The notes below the pieces were generated by a model. That model did not search any database, had not been told where the DNA came from, and worked only from the letters and a program-made list of their open reading frames with translations. From positions 11,780,001 through 11,844,000 of the forward strand of contig NZ_CP108070.1 in assembly GCF_036178845.1 (NCBI RefSeq): DNA of 64,000 nucleotides, written 5' to 3'. Positions 1 to 7,807 of the stretch are shown piece by piece; position 1 is the stretch's first letter; each line of letters opens with the position of its first letter. The stretch comes from Streptomyces sp. NBC_00271. Lineage in GTDB: Bacteria > Actinomycetota > Actinomycetes > Streptomycetales > Streptomycetaceae. A program made the position numbers and the translations under genes.

Positions 1-341
1 ACTTCCGCCCGAAGTTTCTCGCCAAGTCCACCATGGCCCGCAAGGCGGCCGACGCGGCGATCTCCGCCACCAAGGCGGAGCTGATCAACATGGCGCGTAA
101 GCACGATCGGGACCTCCGGCTCGTGCGCCCCGCGCACACCACCATGGACTGCGCGCACTGCGGAGCGAGAGCCAAGCACGCACTGCCACTGTCGGAACGC
201 ACCTACACCTGCACCGCGTGCGGAATCTCATCCCCCAGGGACAAGAACTCCGCCCGCGTGATGCTCGTCCGGGCTGGTCTCAACCCGGCTAGTGCTGATC
301 GTAGAAGACCTGACACCCCGCCGGGGCGGCAGGCAGCGTGA
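1..341 (+). CDS. tnpB: TnpB (IS200/IS605-type) RNA-guided nuclease, C-terminal part
   Basis: The frame is open through the left window edge, so only the last ~112 residues are present. The zinc ribbon typical of TnpB/OrfB is complete: CAHCG, then YTCTACG 21 residues later, followed by DKNSARVML and GLNPA. TnpB proteins are RNA-guided DNA nucleases encoded by IS605-type elements and use an RNA transcribed across the right end. The first in-window ATG at 33 is internal to the family and is not the start. The RuvC residues upstream of the ribbon lie outside the window, so activity cannot be judged. Confidence 0.85.
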   Translation, partial: FRPKFLAKSTMARKAADAAISATKAELINMARKHDRDLRLVRPAHTTMDCAHCGARAKHALPLSERTYTCTACGISSPRDKNSARVMLVRAGLNPASADRRRPDTPPGRQAA

Positions 342-380
342 GCTAGGAATCCCCCTCGCTTACGAGGGGGAGGATTCAAC
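342..380 (+). mobile_element. Right end of the IS605-type element with reRNA/omega-RNA-type hairpin
   Basis: Just after the tnpB stop a perfect 8-bp stem (351-358 with 363-370, loop CTTA) lies inside GAAT (347-350) and GATTC (373-377). This is the usual right-end structure of Streptomyces IS605/tnpB elements. The element probably ends at about 379-380; if so, the bases from about 381 would be the guide segment of the TnpB-associated RNA. The exact end is inferred. Confidence 0.6.
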
Positions 381-564
381 GTCCACCCGATGCGACCGCG
401 CGCGGTCAGTCGAGGATGCGGAACACCGGCCCGCTTCTACGCGGCTGGCCGGCGGTGCGAAGCGCACCGTCCGTAGCGCAGCAGCGAAACGCAGGTGGGG
501 TTCACTGGCCGGGGGCCGCCGGGCCCATGCCGCCGACGGTGGAGGGCGACGACCGGCGCGGAAC

Positions 565-840
565 GTCGGGCGCACGGCTGCAAAAGTCGGCTTCTGGACG
601 GGCCGGGGGCTGGCCGCAGTCGGTCTCGCGGCCGGGGACGTGGTGACCGAGCGGCAGGCCGAACTGCCGCTGGGGGAAGGCCGGCACCCGGACGCCGACC
701 GGATCGGGCGCGAGCGCCTGGACGCGGGCAAGAGCCCGGCTGAGGCGCGGCGGGCGACGGTGCTGGGCAGGCCCGTCGAGCACAACCGGTCGGAGCGCAC
801 CGAGAAGGCGAAGGAACGGTCGCCCTGGCTGGCGGGACTG
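565..840 (+). pseudogene. MobF/TraA-type relaxase fragment
   Basis: Plus-strand translation gives a stretch with VGFWTGRGLAAVGL, EGRHPDADRIGRERL, ARRATVLGRPVEHNR and KERSPWLAGL. I recognise this as part of the large conjugative relaxase domain proteins of actinomycete plasmids. There is no start and the rest of the ~1000-residue family is absent. At about 843 the homology stops and a P450 fragment on the other strand begins, so this is a recombination scar. It suggests that a conjugative or integrative element once passed through this locus. Confidence 0.45.
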
Positions 841-859
841 ACGTCCCATGGATGGTGCC

Positions 860-1010
860 CGTCACGTTCGAGCTGGTGCAGGGCCCGGGCCGGAGCGCCG
901 GCGGTGGTGTCGTGGCCGGCGATGAGCAGGGTCATGGTGCGGCTGCGGATCTGCTCGTCGCTCTGGACGGCTTCGCTGGGGTCCGTCGGCGGCCGGGTGA
1001 GGAACGGGGT
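860..1010 (-). pseudogene. Cytochrome P450 fragment (helix I)
   Basis: On the minus strand the translation reads DPSEAVQSDEQIRSRTMTLL followed by IAGHDTTA, the oxygen-binding helix I motif of P450s with its acidic-threonine pair, then RALHQLERD. Only about 50 residues remain. There is no ExxR and no heme-binding cysteine. It is a decayed monooxygenase gene immediately upstream of, and divergent from, the MFS gene; the original pair may have shared the palindromic operator at 1036-1053. Confidence 0.6.
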
Positions 1011-1035
1011 GAATAACCTTGCGCAGACCCTAGGC

Positions 1036-1053
1036 GTACCGACTAGTCGGTAC
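1036..1053. promoter_or_regulatory. Perfect 18-bp palindrome, TetR-type operator
   Basis: GTACCGACTAGTCGGTAC is an exact palindrome located 90 bp before the MFS start. Its size and form fit operators of TetR-family repressors. A C-terminal TetR scrap lies downstream of the MFS gene at 3081-3185. Repressor identity is inference. Confidence 0.6.
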
Positions 1054-1143
1054 TAGCCTCTGGCCACGCTCTCGGAGCCGGGCGCAGCGCGCTCCCGTCG
1101 CCCCGACACCAACACCCGGTTTCCGTATCCCAGGAGGAACCGT

Positions 1144-2850
1144 ATGTCCGCCACTCCGACGGCGTTCGACGCCGGCAGACCCACGCCCGATGGGCCCGCC
1201 GTGGACGCCCGCGGCCCGCTGGCCCGGCTGTACCGCCGCGACCTGGCGGACTACCCGCCCACCGGTCGCCGTATGGCGTATCTCGCGATTGTGGTCATCA
1301 CCACCGTCGTCCTGTACTACATGCTGTACATCCAGTACGCGGTGGCGACGTCGATCATCACGCACTTCGACATGACGTACCGCTACTTCGTCTGGGTCTC
1401 GGTGATCGGCAACGCGATCGGGGCCTTCGCCTCGCTCGTGGCCGGTCTTGCGGACCGCTGGGGCCGGGCGAATCTGGTGGTCTACGGACTGCTGATCGCC
1501 GCGCTGCTGGTCTTCTTCGGGCTGCCGAACGCGGCGAACAAGACCGCCTATCTGGTGCTCTTCGCGCTCGTCAGCTTCGTCGAGGGCATCGTGCTGGTCG
1601 CCACCCCAGCCCTGATCAGGGACTTCTCCCCACAGCTCGGCCGGGCCACCGCGATGGGGTACTGGACGATGGGCCCGGTCATCGGCTCCCTGGTGGTCAC
1701 CACCGTCACCAGCAACACCCTCGACAGCGCCACCTGGCAGGACGAGCTGCGCTATTCGGCAATCGCCGGGTTCGTCGTCTTCGTCGTCGCGATCTTCGCG
1801 CTGCGCGAGCTGTCCCCGGCGCTGCGCGACCAGACCATGGTGTCGCTGCGGGACCGGGCACTGGTCGAGGCACGCGCCAAGGGACTGGACACCGAGGCGG
1901 TGCGCCGCGGCGAGTGGCGGCAGATGATGCGCCTGGACGTGCTGGGCTCGGCCTTCGCCATCGCCGTGTTCCTGCTGCTGTACTACGCGGCGGTCGGCAA
2001 CTTCGTCGTCTACTTCGCGACCACCTTCGGCTACAGCGAGCAGCGCACCAACGCGCTGGCCAACTGGTACTGGGGGGCGAACGCCATCGCCCTGGTCCTG
2101 GTCGGCCTGCTCTCGGACCGGCTGAAGGTACGCAAGCCCTTCATGATCGTCGGCGCGGTCGGCTCCGTCGTGGTGACCGCGATCTTCGCCACCCGCGCCA
2201 CCCACCTGACGACCGACTACTACACCTTCGCCTGGCTGTTCATAGGCATCGGCGTCTTCAGCGGCATCGCCTACGCGCCCTGGATGGCGAGCTTCACCGA
2301 GACCGTGGAGAAGCACAACCCGGCGGCAACCGCGGCGGGCCTGGCGGTGTGGGGCTGGACGGTGCGCATCGTGGTCGCCGTCTCCGCGGCCTTCATCCCG
2401 GTGCTGGTGACTTCCGTGACCCCGCTCGTGGAGCACGGCGCCGAGGTCAAGGCCGCCTCGGTGCAGGCTGCGCCCGCGCTGGCCATCGTCAACGCGCACC
2501 CTCAGCTCTTCGCCGAGCTGAACAAGTACACCCCGACCACGGTGCCGCCCGCGCTGGGCGCCCGCGCCGTCAAGGAGGTCGGTGCGGAGGACCTGGGTGT
2601 CGTGCAGAAGGCGGCGCCGCAGCTGAAGCTGCTGCAGGAGTACGGCCCCGAGGTCCAGAAGGCGTCGAAGGACGGGCCCGGCGAGTGGCGCAACTGGTGG
2701 TGGATCTGCGTCGGCGGCCAGGTGCTCTTCCTGCCCTTCGTCTTCGTGATGGCAGGTCGCTGGAGCCCGAAGAAGGCGCGTGAGGACGCCGAGGCGCACC
2801 AGCTGGCGGTCGACCGCGAACTGGCCGCCCTCGCCGCCGCCGAGGAGTGA
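1144..2850 (+). CDS. Major facilitator superfamily transporter
   Basis: The protein has 568 residues and about a dozen hydrophobic segments starting near residue 45 (MAYLAIVVITTVVLYYMLY). The MFS loop 2-3 motif is seen as GLADRWGR and its second-half counterpart as GLLSDRLKVRKP. The cytoplasmic C-terminus is rich in Lys, Glu and Ala. A soluble insertion of ~100 residues (about 425-530) precedes the last membrane segment, making it longer than standard 12-TM exporters. The substrate is unknown. AGGAGG at 1132-1137 supports the ATG at 1144. The gene follows a TetR-type palindrome and is flanked by remnants of a P450 and a TetR gene, so it was probably a regulated uptake or efflux gene of a catabolic cassette. 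Confidence 0.85.
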   Translation: MSATPTAFDAGRPTPDGPAVDARGPLARLYRRDLADYPPTGRRMAYLAIVVITTVVLYYMLYIQYAVATSIITHFDMTYRYFVWVSVIGNAIGAFASLVAGLADRWGRANLVVYGLLIAALLVFFGLPNAANKTAYLVLFALVSFVEGIVLVATPALIRDFSPQLGRATAMGYWTMGPVIGSLVVTTVTSNTLDSATWQDELRYSAIAGFVVFVVAIFALRELSPALRDQTMVSLRDRALVEARAKGLDTEAVRRGEWRQMMRLDVLGSAFAIAVFLLLYYAAVGNFVVYFATTFGYSEQRTNALANWYWGANAIALVLVGLLSDRLKVRKPFMIVGAVGSVVVTAIFATRATHLTTDYYTFAWLFIGIGVFSGIAYAPWMASFTETVEKHNPAATAAGLAVWGWTVRIVVAVSAAFIPVLVTSVTPLVEHGAEVKAASVQAAPALAIVNAHPQLFAELNKYTPTTVPPALGARAVKEVGAEDLGVVQKAAPQLKLLQEYGPEVQKASKDGPGEWRNWWWICVGGQVLFLPFVFVMAGRWSPKKAREDAEAHQLAVDRELAALAAAEE

Positions 2851-2863
2851 CCGGACGCGGAGC

Positions 2864-2888
2864 CGGCCGGCCGTGAACGGGCCGGCCG
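2864..2888. terminator. GC-rich hairpin after the MFS gene
   Basis: A 9-bp perfect stem CGGCCGGCC (2864-2872) pairs with GGCCGGCCG (2880-2888) across a 7-base loop, 13 bp after the stop. There is no T-run, as is common for Streptomyces terminators. Confidence 0.5.
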
Positions 2889-3080
2889 TCTCCGCGGTCG
2901 CGTGCATCGGGGCAGCGAAGCCCCGCACCCCGGGTGGACGGCCCCTCGAACCGGCGCCGGTGGTGAACAACAGGGTGCCGGCCCCGGCCTGCTTCCCCCG
3001 CTGCCCGAACCCCCCACCGAGACCGCCTTTGTACCGGGCGATCCGCGTCGCACCGTCCGGCAGAGGCACCTGAGCCGCGG

Positions 3081-3185
3081 TCACGTGCTGCCGGAGCGGC
3101 CGGTGAGGATCAGCTCGACGCTGTAGGCGAAGCGGTCGTCGTAGTGGTCGGCGCTGAGGTGCTCGGCCGCCGCGGCCAGGGTCCG
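3081..3185 (-). pseudogene. TetR-family regulator, C-terminal remnant
   Basis: The minus-strand translation ends TLAAAAEHLSADHYDDRF then AYSVELILTG, which matches the final helices of TetR/AcrR C-terminal domains. Upstream sequence loses similarity, so the DNA-binding half is gone. It converges on the MFS gene and may be what remains of its repressor. Confidence 0.45.
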
Positions 3186-3489
3186 TTGAGACAGACCGCG
3201 AGTGTCCTTTGACAGCGAAGTTAGTCGGTTGCGATGCCCTGACCTTGAGCGACTAGGTTCGATGGCAAACGATCGCTCTCGGTGGGTGCCTCTCATGTTC
3301 CGTCTCAGTGATCTGGTCCGAAGCCGCGGCTGTGACCTGGGGCGACCAGAACGGTTGAGACACCTGGGTGGCCGAAAAAATCTCAGTTGATCTGGAACCT
3401 GGCGTCTGAATACTGGCTGTCGTCTCAGTTGATCTGGACTGCTTCCGTCGTTTCGAACTGGATTAGTGGAAGGGCCTGCGAGATTGACC
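3186..3489. other. Non-coding stretch with short repeats before the phosphotransferase gene
   Basis: No gene is seen. TCTCAGTTGATCTGGA occurs twice (about 3383 and 3423) with a related copy near 3304, suggesting nested IS ends. TTTGACAGCGAA at about 3210 recurs in inverted orientation near 5850, on the other side of the phosphotransferase/IS982 unit. Confidence 0.35.
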
Positions 3490-4377
3490 ATGCACGATGA
3501 CCAAGTGGACGTGACCACCGACATCGTTGCGACCTTGATCCAAGAACAGTTCCCTCAGTGGAGCGGCAAGGCGATCCAACTCCTGTCGTCGACCGGGACG
3601 GTCCACTCCATCTTCCGCATCGGGGACGACCTCTCCGCGCGTTTCCCGCTGCGTCTGACCGATGCCGCGGAGGCGCAGGCGGTTCTGGAACGGGAAGCCC
3701 AGGCGAGCGCGGAGCTGGCACAGGTGTCTCGGTTCCCCGTTCCGGAACCCGTCGCCCTGGGAAAGCCTGGAGCGGGTTACCCCATGCCGTGGTCGATCCA
3801 GACATGGCTGCCGGGAACGGTCGCCTTCGATGCCGACCCGAGTGGGTCGGACGCTTTCGCCGAGGACCTTGCGGCCTTCATCGCAGCCCTGCGGGACGCC
3901 GAGACGCGGGGGCGGCGTTTCAGCGGCGAGAACCGTGGCGGCGTTCTCGCTCACCACGACGACTGGATGGCGAAGTGCTTCGAGGAGAGCAAGGGGCTGC
4001 TCGACGTGCCCCGGCTGCGCCAAGTGTGGAGGCACCTCCGGGAGTTGCCACGCACGGCTGCCGACGTGATGAGCCATGGTGACCTGATTCCCGGCAACGT
4101 ACTGGTCGCGGGAGACCGGCTCAGCGGCGTACTCGACACCGGCGGCTTCGGCCCGGCCGACCCCGCGCTGGATCTGGTCAGTGCCTGGCACCTGTTGCAG
4201 CCAGGCCCGCGGGAAGTGCTCCGGCAGACACTGGCCTGTGACGATCTGGAGTGGGAGCGCGGCAAGGCATGGGCGTTCGAACAGGCCATGGGTGTTGTCT
4301 GGTACTACGTCGAGAGCAATCCGACGATGAGCAGAATGGGGCGCCGGACACTCGACCGCATTTTGGAGTCCGACTAG
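3490..4377 (+). CDS. Aminoglycoside phosphotransferase (APH) family protein
   Basis: The ~295-residue kinase-like protein carries the APH catalytic loop SHGDLIPGNVLV (His, Asp and Asn of HGDxxxxN), followed by the metal-binding segment GVLDTGGFGPADPALDL, in which the usual I-D-W/F-G is D-T-G-G. The family phosphorylates aminoglycosides, macrolides or small metabolites with ATP or GTP; the substrate cannot be told from sequence. ATG 3490 is preferred to GTG 3466 because relatives start at MHxDQxDV. The stop TAG (4375-4377) lies inside the terminal inverted repeat of the following IS982-like element, so the native C-terminus may have been trimmed or replaced by the insertion. Confidence 0.8.
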   Translation: MHDDQVDVTTDIVATLIQEQFPQWSGKAIQLLSSTGTVHSIFRIGDDLSARFPLRLTDAAEAQAVLEREAQASAELAQVSRFPVPEPVALGKPGAGYPMPWSIQTWLPGTVAFDADPSGSDAFAEDLAAFIAALRDAETRGRRFSGENRGGVLAHHDDWMAKCFEESKGLLDVPRLRQVWRHLRELPRTAADVMSHGDLIPGNVLVAGDRLSGVLDTGGFGPADPALDLVSAWHLLQPGPREVLRQTLACDDLEWERGKAWAFEQAMGVVWYYVESNPTMSRMGRRTLDRILESD

Positions 4378-4396
4378 ACGAATAAGTCCGATGTGT

Positions 4397-5283
4397 TCAG
4401 TGATCGAATGCGGTCAGGGATCGAAGGACTGGCTGCCCGGTCTTGTGGTTGCGCCAGATCGCGGCGGCCATGGCGAGGACGCGCTGGGCGACGCGGACGG
4501 TGACGCCCTCGAAGGTGCGGCCGCCGTGTTGTTCCAGGTCCAACTGGCCCTTGAGTGTGTCGTTTACGGACTCGATCAGCTGGCGCACCGACTTGAGGAG
4601 GGACTCGCCTTTGCGCTTCTTCTCCCGTTTGAACGAGGGCCGCAGTAGATCGATCCCGCGCATGGCCAGGTCGATCTCGAACTCCTTGGAGGCGAAGCCC
4701 TTGTCCGCGATCAGCAGCAGGCCGGGCCGGTCTGCCACCAGGTCTTCCTCGACGTCGAGCATGGCCTGGAGCACCTCGCGTTCGTCCAGCTTCGGGTTCG
4801 CGAGCGCCCAAACGATGGGCATCCCGGTCGGGGTGCAGACCAGGTACAGGCGAAGCCCCCAGAAGAACCGCGAGTGCGAGGCGCAGTACCCGTATCCGGC
4901 CCAGCCGGCCATCTCCGACCGCTTCACCGTCGGACGCGAACGCCCGCACTCCACGGGTGTCGAGTCCACGATCCAGTGGTTGTCAAACCAGAAGTCCGTG
5001 TCCACCGCGAGCATTCGTACTTGACCAAAGGCAACGCGGCCTTGAGACGTTTGTTGTACCCGGACTGCTGCGGCAGGTACGGGAACATCGCGGTGAGGTG
5101 CTTGCGGGCGTACCGCAGCCACCGGGCCTCGGAGTGGAAGCCGAGCAGCGCCTGGGCCACGGCGAGCGTGACCAGCTCGGCATCGCTCAACTGCGGTGGA
5201 CAGCCCATCCATCGCTCCACCTCCAGCTCGTCATCGATCTTCGCGTACAGCGCCGTCAGCAGGGTGTCCAGATCGTTCGTCAC
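4397..5283 (-). pseudogene. IS982-family transposase, frameshifted
   Basis: The N-terminal frame (from 5283, MTNDLDTLLTALYAKIDDEL) runs to KAALPLVK and then breaks. The rest (MLAVDTDFWFDNHWIVDSTP through LRSLTAFDH) continues in another frame to 4397. Comparison with copy 2 shows 5 nt here where copy 2 has 12 between the Lys codon and ATGCTC, i.e. a 7-nt loss at about 5020-5030. The C-terminus that is truncated by a stop in copy 2 is intact here. The transposase should be inactive unless frameshifting occurs. Confidence 0.85.
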
Positions 5284-5349
5284 ACAACGATCATGGACAC
5301 CCCGTTCACGTTCCCGGACGCACCGCCCTCTGATACCCCCGGGGCGGAC

Positions 5350-5730
5350 TCAATGCCTGAGCAGCCACAGAACCCGGTCCCACGACAGCAGGTGGTACAC
5401 GACCAGCGCACCGGCAAGGATCACGGCGAGAGTGCGGGATCCCGCCGCGTACAACGCCGCCGCACCGCCGAAGAACACAGTCAGCTCCAGCAGGAACCGC
5501 AGCGGTCCAGGTGTCGCAATCACCGTCCCCCCGGACCGGGATGCATCGTCTGGGGTGGCAAACACTCCCCACAGCACAGCCACGGCCAGCGGAACGGCTA
5601 CAACGGAGACGTACCGCAGGGAAGCAGGCGCGGCAGCCCATGCCCAGAGCCCGAAGCACACCAGTGCCACCAGCTCAAACACGAACCTCACACCAAGAGC
5701 CAACGGGCGAAAGCCATACCCGAACGACAT
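5350..5730 (-). CDS. DUF2568 (YrdB-like) small membrane protein, IS cargo (copy 1)
   Basis: 126 residues with about four predicted membrane spans: LGVRFVFELVALVCFGLWAW, a second starting YVSVVAVPLAVAVLWGVF, then FLLELTVFFGGAAALYAAG and TLAVILAGALVVYHLLS. The SRSGGTVIATPGPLRFLLEL segment is characteristic of DUF2568. Function is unknown. It lies between the IS inverted repeats, upstream of and co-oriented with the transposase (66 bp apart), and is uninterrupted although the transposase is broken. The second copy (22593-22973) differs at a minority of positions, mostly conservatively. Confidence 0.75.
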   Translation of the reverse strand: MSFGYGFRPLALGVRFVFELVALVCFGLWAWAAAPASLRYVSVVAVPLAVAVLWGVFATPDDASRSGGTVIATPGPLRFLLELTVFFGGAAALYAAGSRTLAVILAGALVVYHLLSWDRVLWLLRH

Positions 5731-6032
5731 ACGCGCAATTCCCTCCGTCGCAGCCCCTCCATGATCACAGACCGGCGAACGGGAAGACCAGACATCGGAC
5801 TTGCTCGTCTAGGTTTGCTGGCAAGGAAGCCGAAACGACCGGGTTCGCTGTCAAACGCCTCGGTTGGATGACAGCGGACAGCGAGTCTCGTGCCTGTCGC
5901 CTCGCGTGTTGCCCCGTCTCACTGAACCTCGACCGATCTCATCGAACTTTGATCAGCGCAGCAGCAGAACAGCAAGGCGTGAGCGGCGAAAACAGGTCGA
6001 CACCTTGTGCTGCGCCAGTCGATCATGAGCTC

Positions 6033-6545
6033 ATGCCACTGATAGACACCCTCGCCCGAGTCGACGCAGACTTGGCCGCCGGCCGGGTGCCCATGGCACG
6101 CCAGCGTCTGCGCGGACTGGTTTCGTCCTTCCCCAACGACCTGCCGCTTCGCCGGCGCTTGGCTGAGGTGTACCGGCTGTACGACGAGCCTGCGGAAGCG
6201 GGTCGCTGGATGTACCTCGAAGAGGACCAAAAGGCCGACGAGACCTCCGCTTTCCAGGCGAGATACCAGACGCCCCAACAGCGCATGGGGGCACTTGCGT
6301 GGAGCGGACCCGAGTCGCTGGCCCGTTCCGCCTTTGCCGTGAAGCAACTGGCGGCGGTAAGGACGGCCTGCTCCGACGCCCTGGGGCGCCCCATCGACTG
6401 GGACACGGTGTCCTCGGCTCAGGACGACGAGCCGGGCTCCGGGAAAAGGTCGTTCACCGGCTCCCTGGCGGGGGTCGGATGCCTGGTGGTGCTCCTTGGG
6501 ATGCTGGCGATCTGGGTGAACGGGCTCATCGCCCTCTTCAACTGA
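6033..6545 (+). CDS. DUF6584 family protein
   Basis: 170 residues starting MPLIDTLARVDADLAAGR. The N-terminal ~110 residues are helical with a TPR-like character (ARQRLRGLVSSFPNDLPLRR then RLAEVYRLYDEPAEAGRWMY). A Ser/Gly linker leads to one C-terminal membrane span (about 143-168, GVGCLVVLLGMLAIWVNGL). This matches a conserved streptomycete family whose function I do not know. The frame continues upstream to about 5511 without a better start; the ATG at 6033 is taken from the conserved N-terminus. It lies 220 bp from the right end of the IS982-like element. Confidence 0.65.
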   Translation: MPLIDTLARVDADLAAGRVPMARQRLRGLVSSFPNDLPLRRRLAEVYRLYDEPAEAGRWMYLEEDQKADETSAFQARYQTPQQRMGALAWSGPESLARSAFAVKQLAAVRTACSDALGRPIDWDTVSSAQDDEPGSGKRSFTGSLAGVGCLVVLLGMLAIWVNGLIALFN

Positions 6546-6921
6546 CCCAGCCGGCGGAGACCTTCTGGCGCGCCGGTCAAGAATCGGTGAGACCCGTCAA
6601 GGTTCCCTGCGTTGTCTGCGGGACCGTGCGGGCCCTTCGTATGGCTGGCCCATCCAGGGGCGTCGGGTGTGGCTCTCAAGGTTCTGCCGCTTGTGGCTTC
6701 CGTTGATTGGCCGCCCGACGACGACTCGGCTGCCCATGAGGAATTGCGAATGATCGCTCCGTAGGGAAATCGACAGCGAGGTCGTCCGACGGGAGGAGAG
6801 CCGGACCGGCCGGTCGCCGGACACCTGGACGGCTGGGTGCAGGGCGCCGTCGGTCTGCGGCGGGGCCGGGGCGAGGAGGCCGACGAGTTCACTCGGGCCG
6901 ACAAGAAGAAGCTCATCCTGA
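6546..6921. other. Intergenic, no gene recognised
   Basis: Neither strand gives a translation I recognise. The stretch separates the DUF6584 gene from an IS5 remnant and probably contains eroded transposon sequence. Confidence 0.3.
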
Positions 6922-7163
6922 GTGGAGTGCGAGCTGTGATCCCGCAGCCTGCCGACCAGATCGCCAACCGCAAGCGCAAGGGTCGCGGCGGCGGGCGCCC
7001 GCCCAGATTCGACCGTGATGCCTACAAGCAGCGCAATACCGTCGAAAGTTGTATCAACCGCCTCAAACAATGGCGCGGCCTGGCCACTCGCTACGAGAAG
7101 ACCGCCACGGTCTACCGCGCCGGTCTCCTCATCGCGGGCATCTTCCTTTGGTTCGCCCGCTGA
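6922..7163 (+). pseudogene. IS5-family transposase, C-terminal remnant
   Basis: The translation GVRAVIPQPADQIANRKRKG, FDRDAYKQRNTVESCINRLK, QWRGLATRYEKTA to FLWFAR is the C-terminal third of an IS5-family DDE transposase, including the final catalytic Glu region (NTVES). The N-terminal two thirds are missing, so the element is dead. Confidence 0.75.
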
Positions 7164-7175
7164 AGAGCAGGCAGC

Positions 7176-7526
7176 TCACGGCCGGAGGCACTCTCCCTGC
7201 GGATCGAAGCAGAAGAGGCCGTGCTCGCGGGCCAGTGCAGCGGCGTATTCGGATACTTCCTCACCTTTGCTGTAGGACATGAGCAGGTACACGATCGGAC
7301 CCGATGCCTCATCGATGACCGGGGGCGACGCCCCCACGACACTGTGGTCGACGTCGTCCGGGTATCGCGCGACGAGAGCTTCCACGTACGCCACGATGCG
7401 CGGCGCCGGAGGCACGACGACATCGTCCGACTCCAGATAGCGCTCGTAGAGCTCGTCATACATCGAGCTCGCAGCACGGTTGTCGAATGGACGGTCGCCG
7501 TCCCACACAGCAAGGTCGTAGCTCAC
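7176..7526 (-). CDS. Conserved hypothetical protein
   Basis: 116 residues beginning GTG (VSYDLAVWDGDRPFDNRAAS). The protein is acidic, without membrane segments or signal peptide. Conserved-looking blocks are YDLAVWDG, IDEASGPIVYLLMSYS and AREHGLFCFDPQGECLRP. It resembles small soluble proteins common in Streptomyces whose function I do not know; the PSYDLAVWxG start and a cysteine-containing C-terminus recur in them. The GTG at 7526 is chosen because upstream residues look non-conserved. It converges on the IS5 remnant, 12 bp away. Confidence 0.6.
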   Translation of the reverse strand: MSYDLAVWDGDRPFDNRAASSMYDELYERYLESDDVVVPPAPRIVAYVEALVARYPDDVDHSVVGASPPVIDEASGPIVYLLMSYSKGEEVSEYAAALAREHGLFCFDPQGECLRP

Positions 7527-7699
7527 AGGCGCATCGTCGCAGGCAACAGTTCCGTCGCCACCAGCAGGTCCTGAGATCTCTCTGTCAGTGATCCGTAAGA
7601 GAGGTCCAAGGAGGGGCATCAACAAGCCCTTGTCAGACCCCTGACTCAATCTCGGTCGCCACCGGGTGTGAGCGCACCACACAAGTGGGACCAGAGCCC

Positions 7700-7746
7700 C
7701 GGCTCCGCCTCAAACATCCCGAGGTTGCGATCGCCTGGGCTGACTC
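7700..7746 (+). pseudogene. Tiny IS5-type transposase scrap
   Basis: RLRLKHPEVAIAWADS corresponds to RLRLMHLEITIVWADS in the intact IS5-family transposase at 44477-45331. Only ~16 residues are left. Confidence 0.35.
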
Positions 7747-7807
7747 CGTCAAGAAGAACTGCACCCCCGCCAGGGCCGCACTGCTCGGCCGCCGGGTGAG
7801 GCTCCGC

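Larger units (their letters stand above)
4374..5812 (-). mobile_element. IS982-family element, copy 1, with DUF2568 cargo gene
   Basis: The unit is bounded by 21-bp inverted repeats (4374-4394, beginning CTAGACGAATAAGTCC; and 5792-5812, ending CTTGCTCGTCTAG) with two mismatches. It is 1439 bp, longer than a minimal IS982. Reading on the minus strand it contains a DUF2568 gene and then the transposase. A second copy lies at 22496-23957 in the opposite orientation. No clear target duplication is visible. Confidence 0.8.

Noticed and set aside
1030..3084. Very long minus-strand open frame (684 codons) opposite the MFS gene
   Set aside because: Its translation is low-complexity Arg/Gly/His/Asp-rich, as expected from the antisense of a high-GC gene; it has no recognisable domain or start site.
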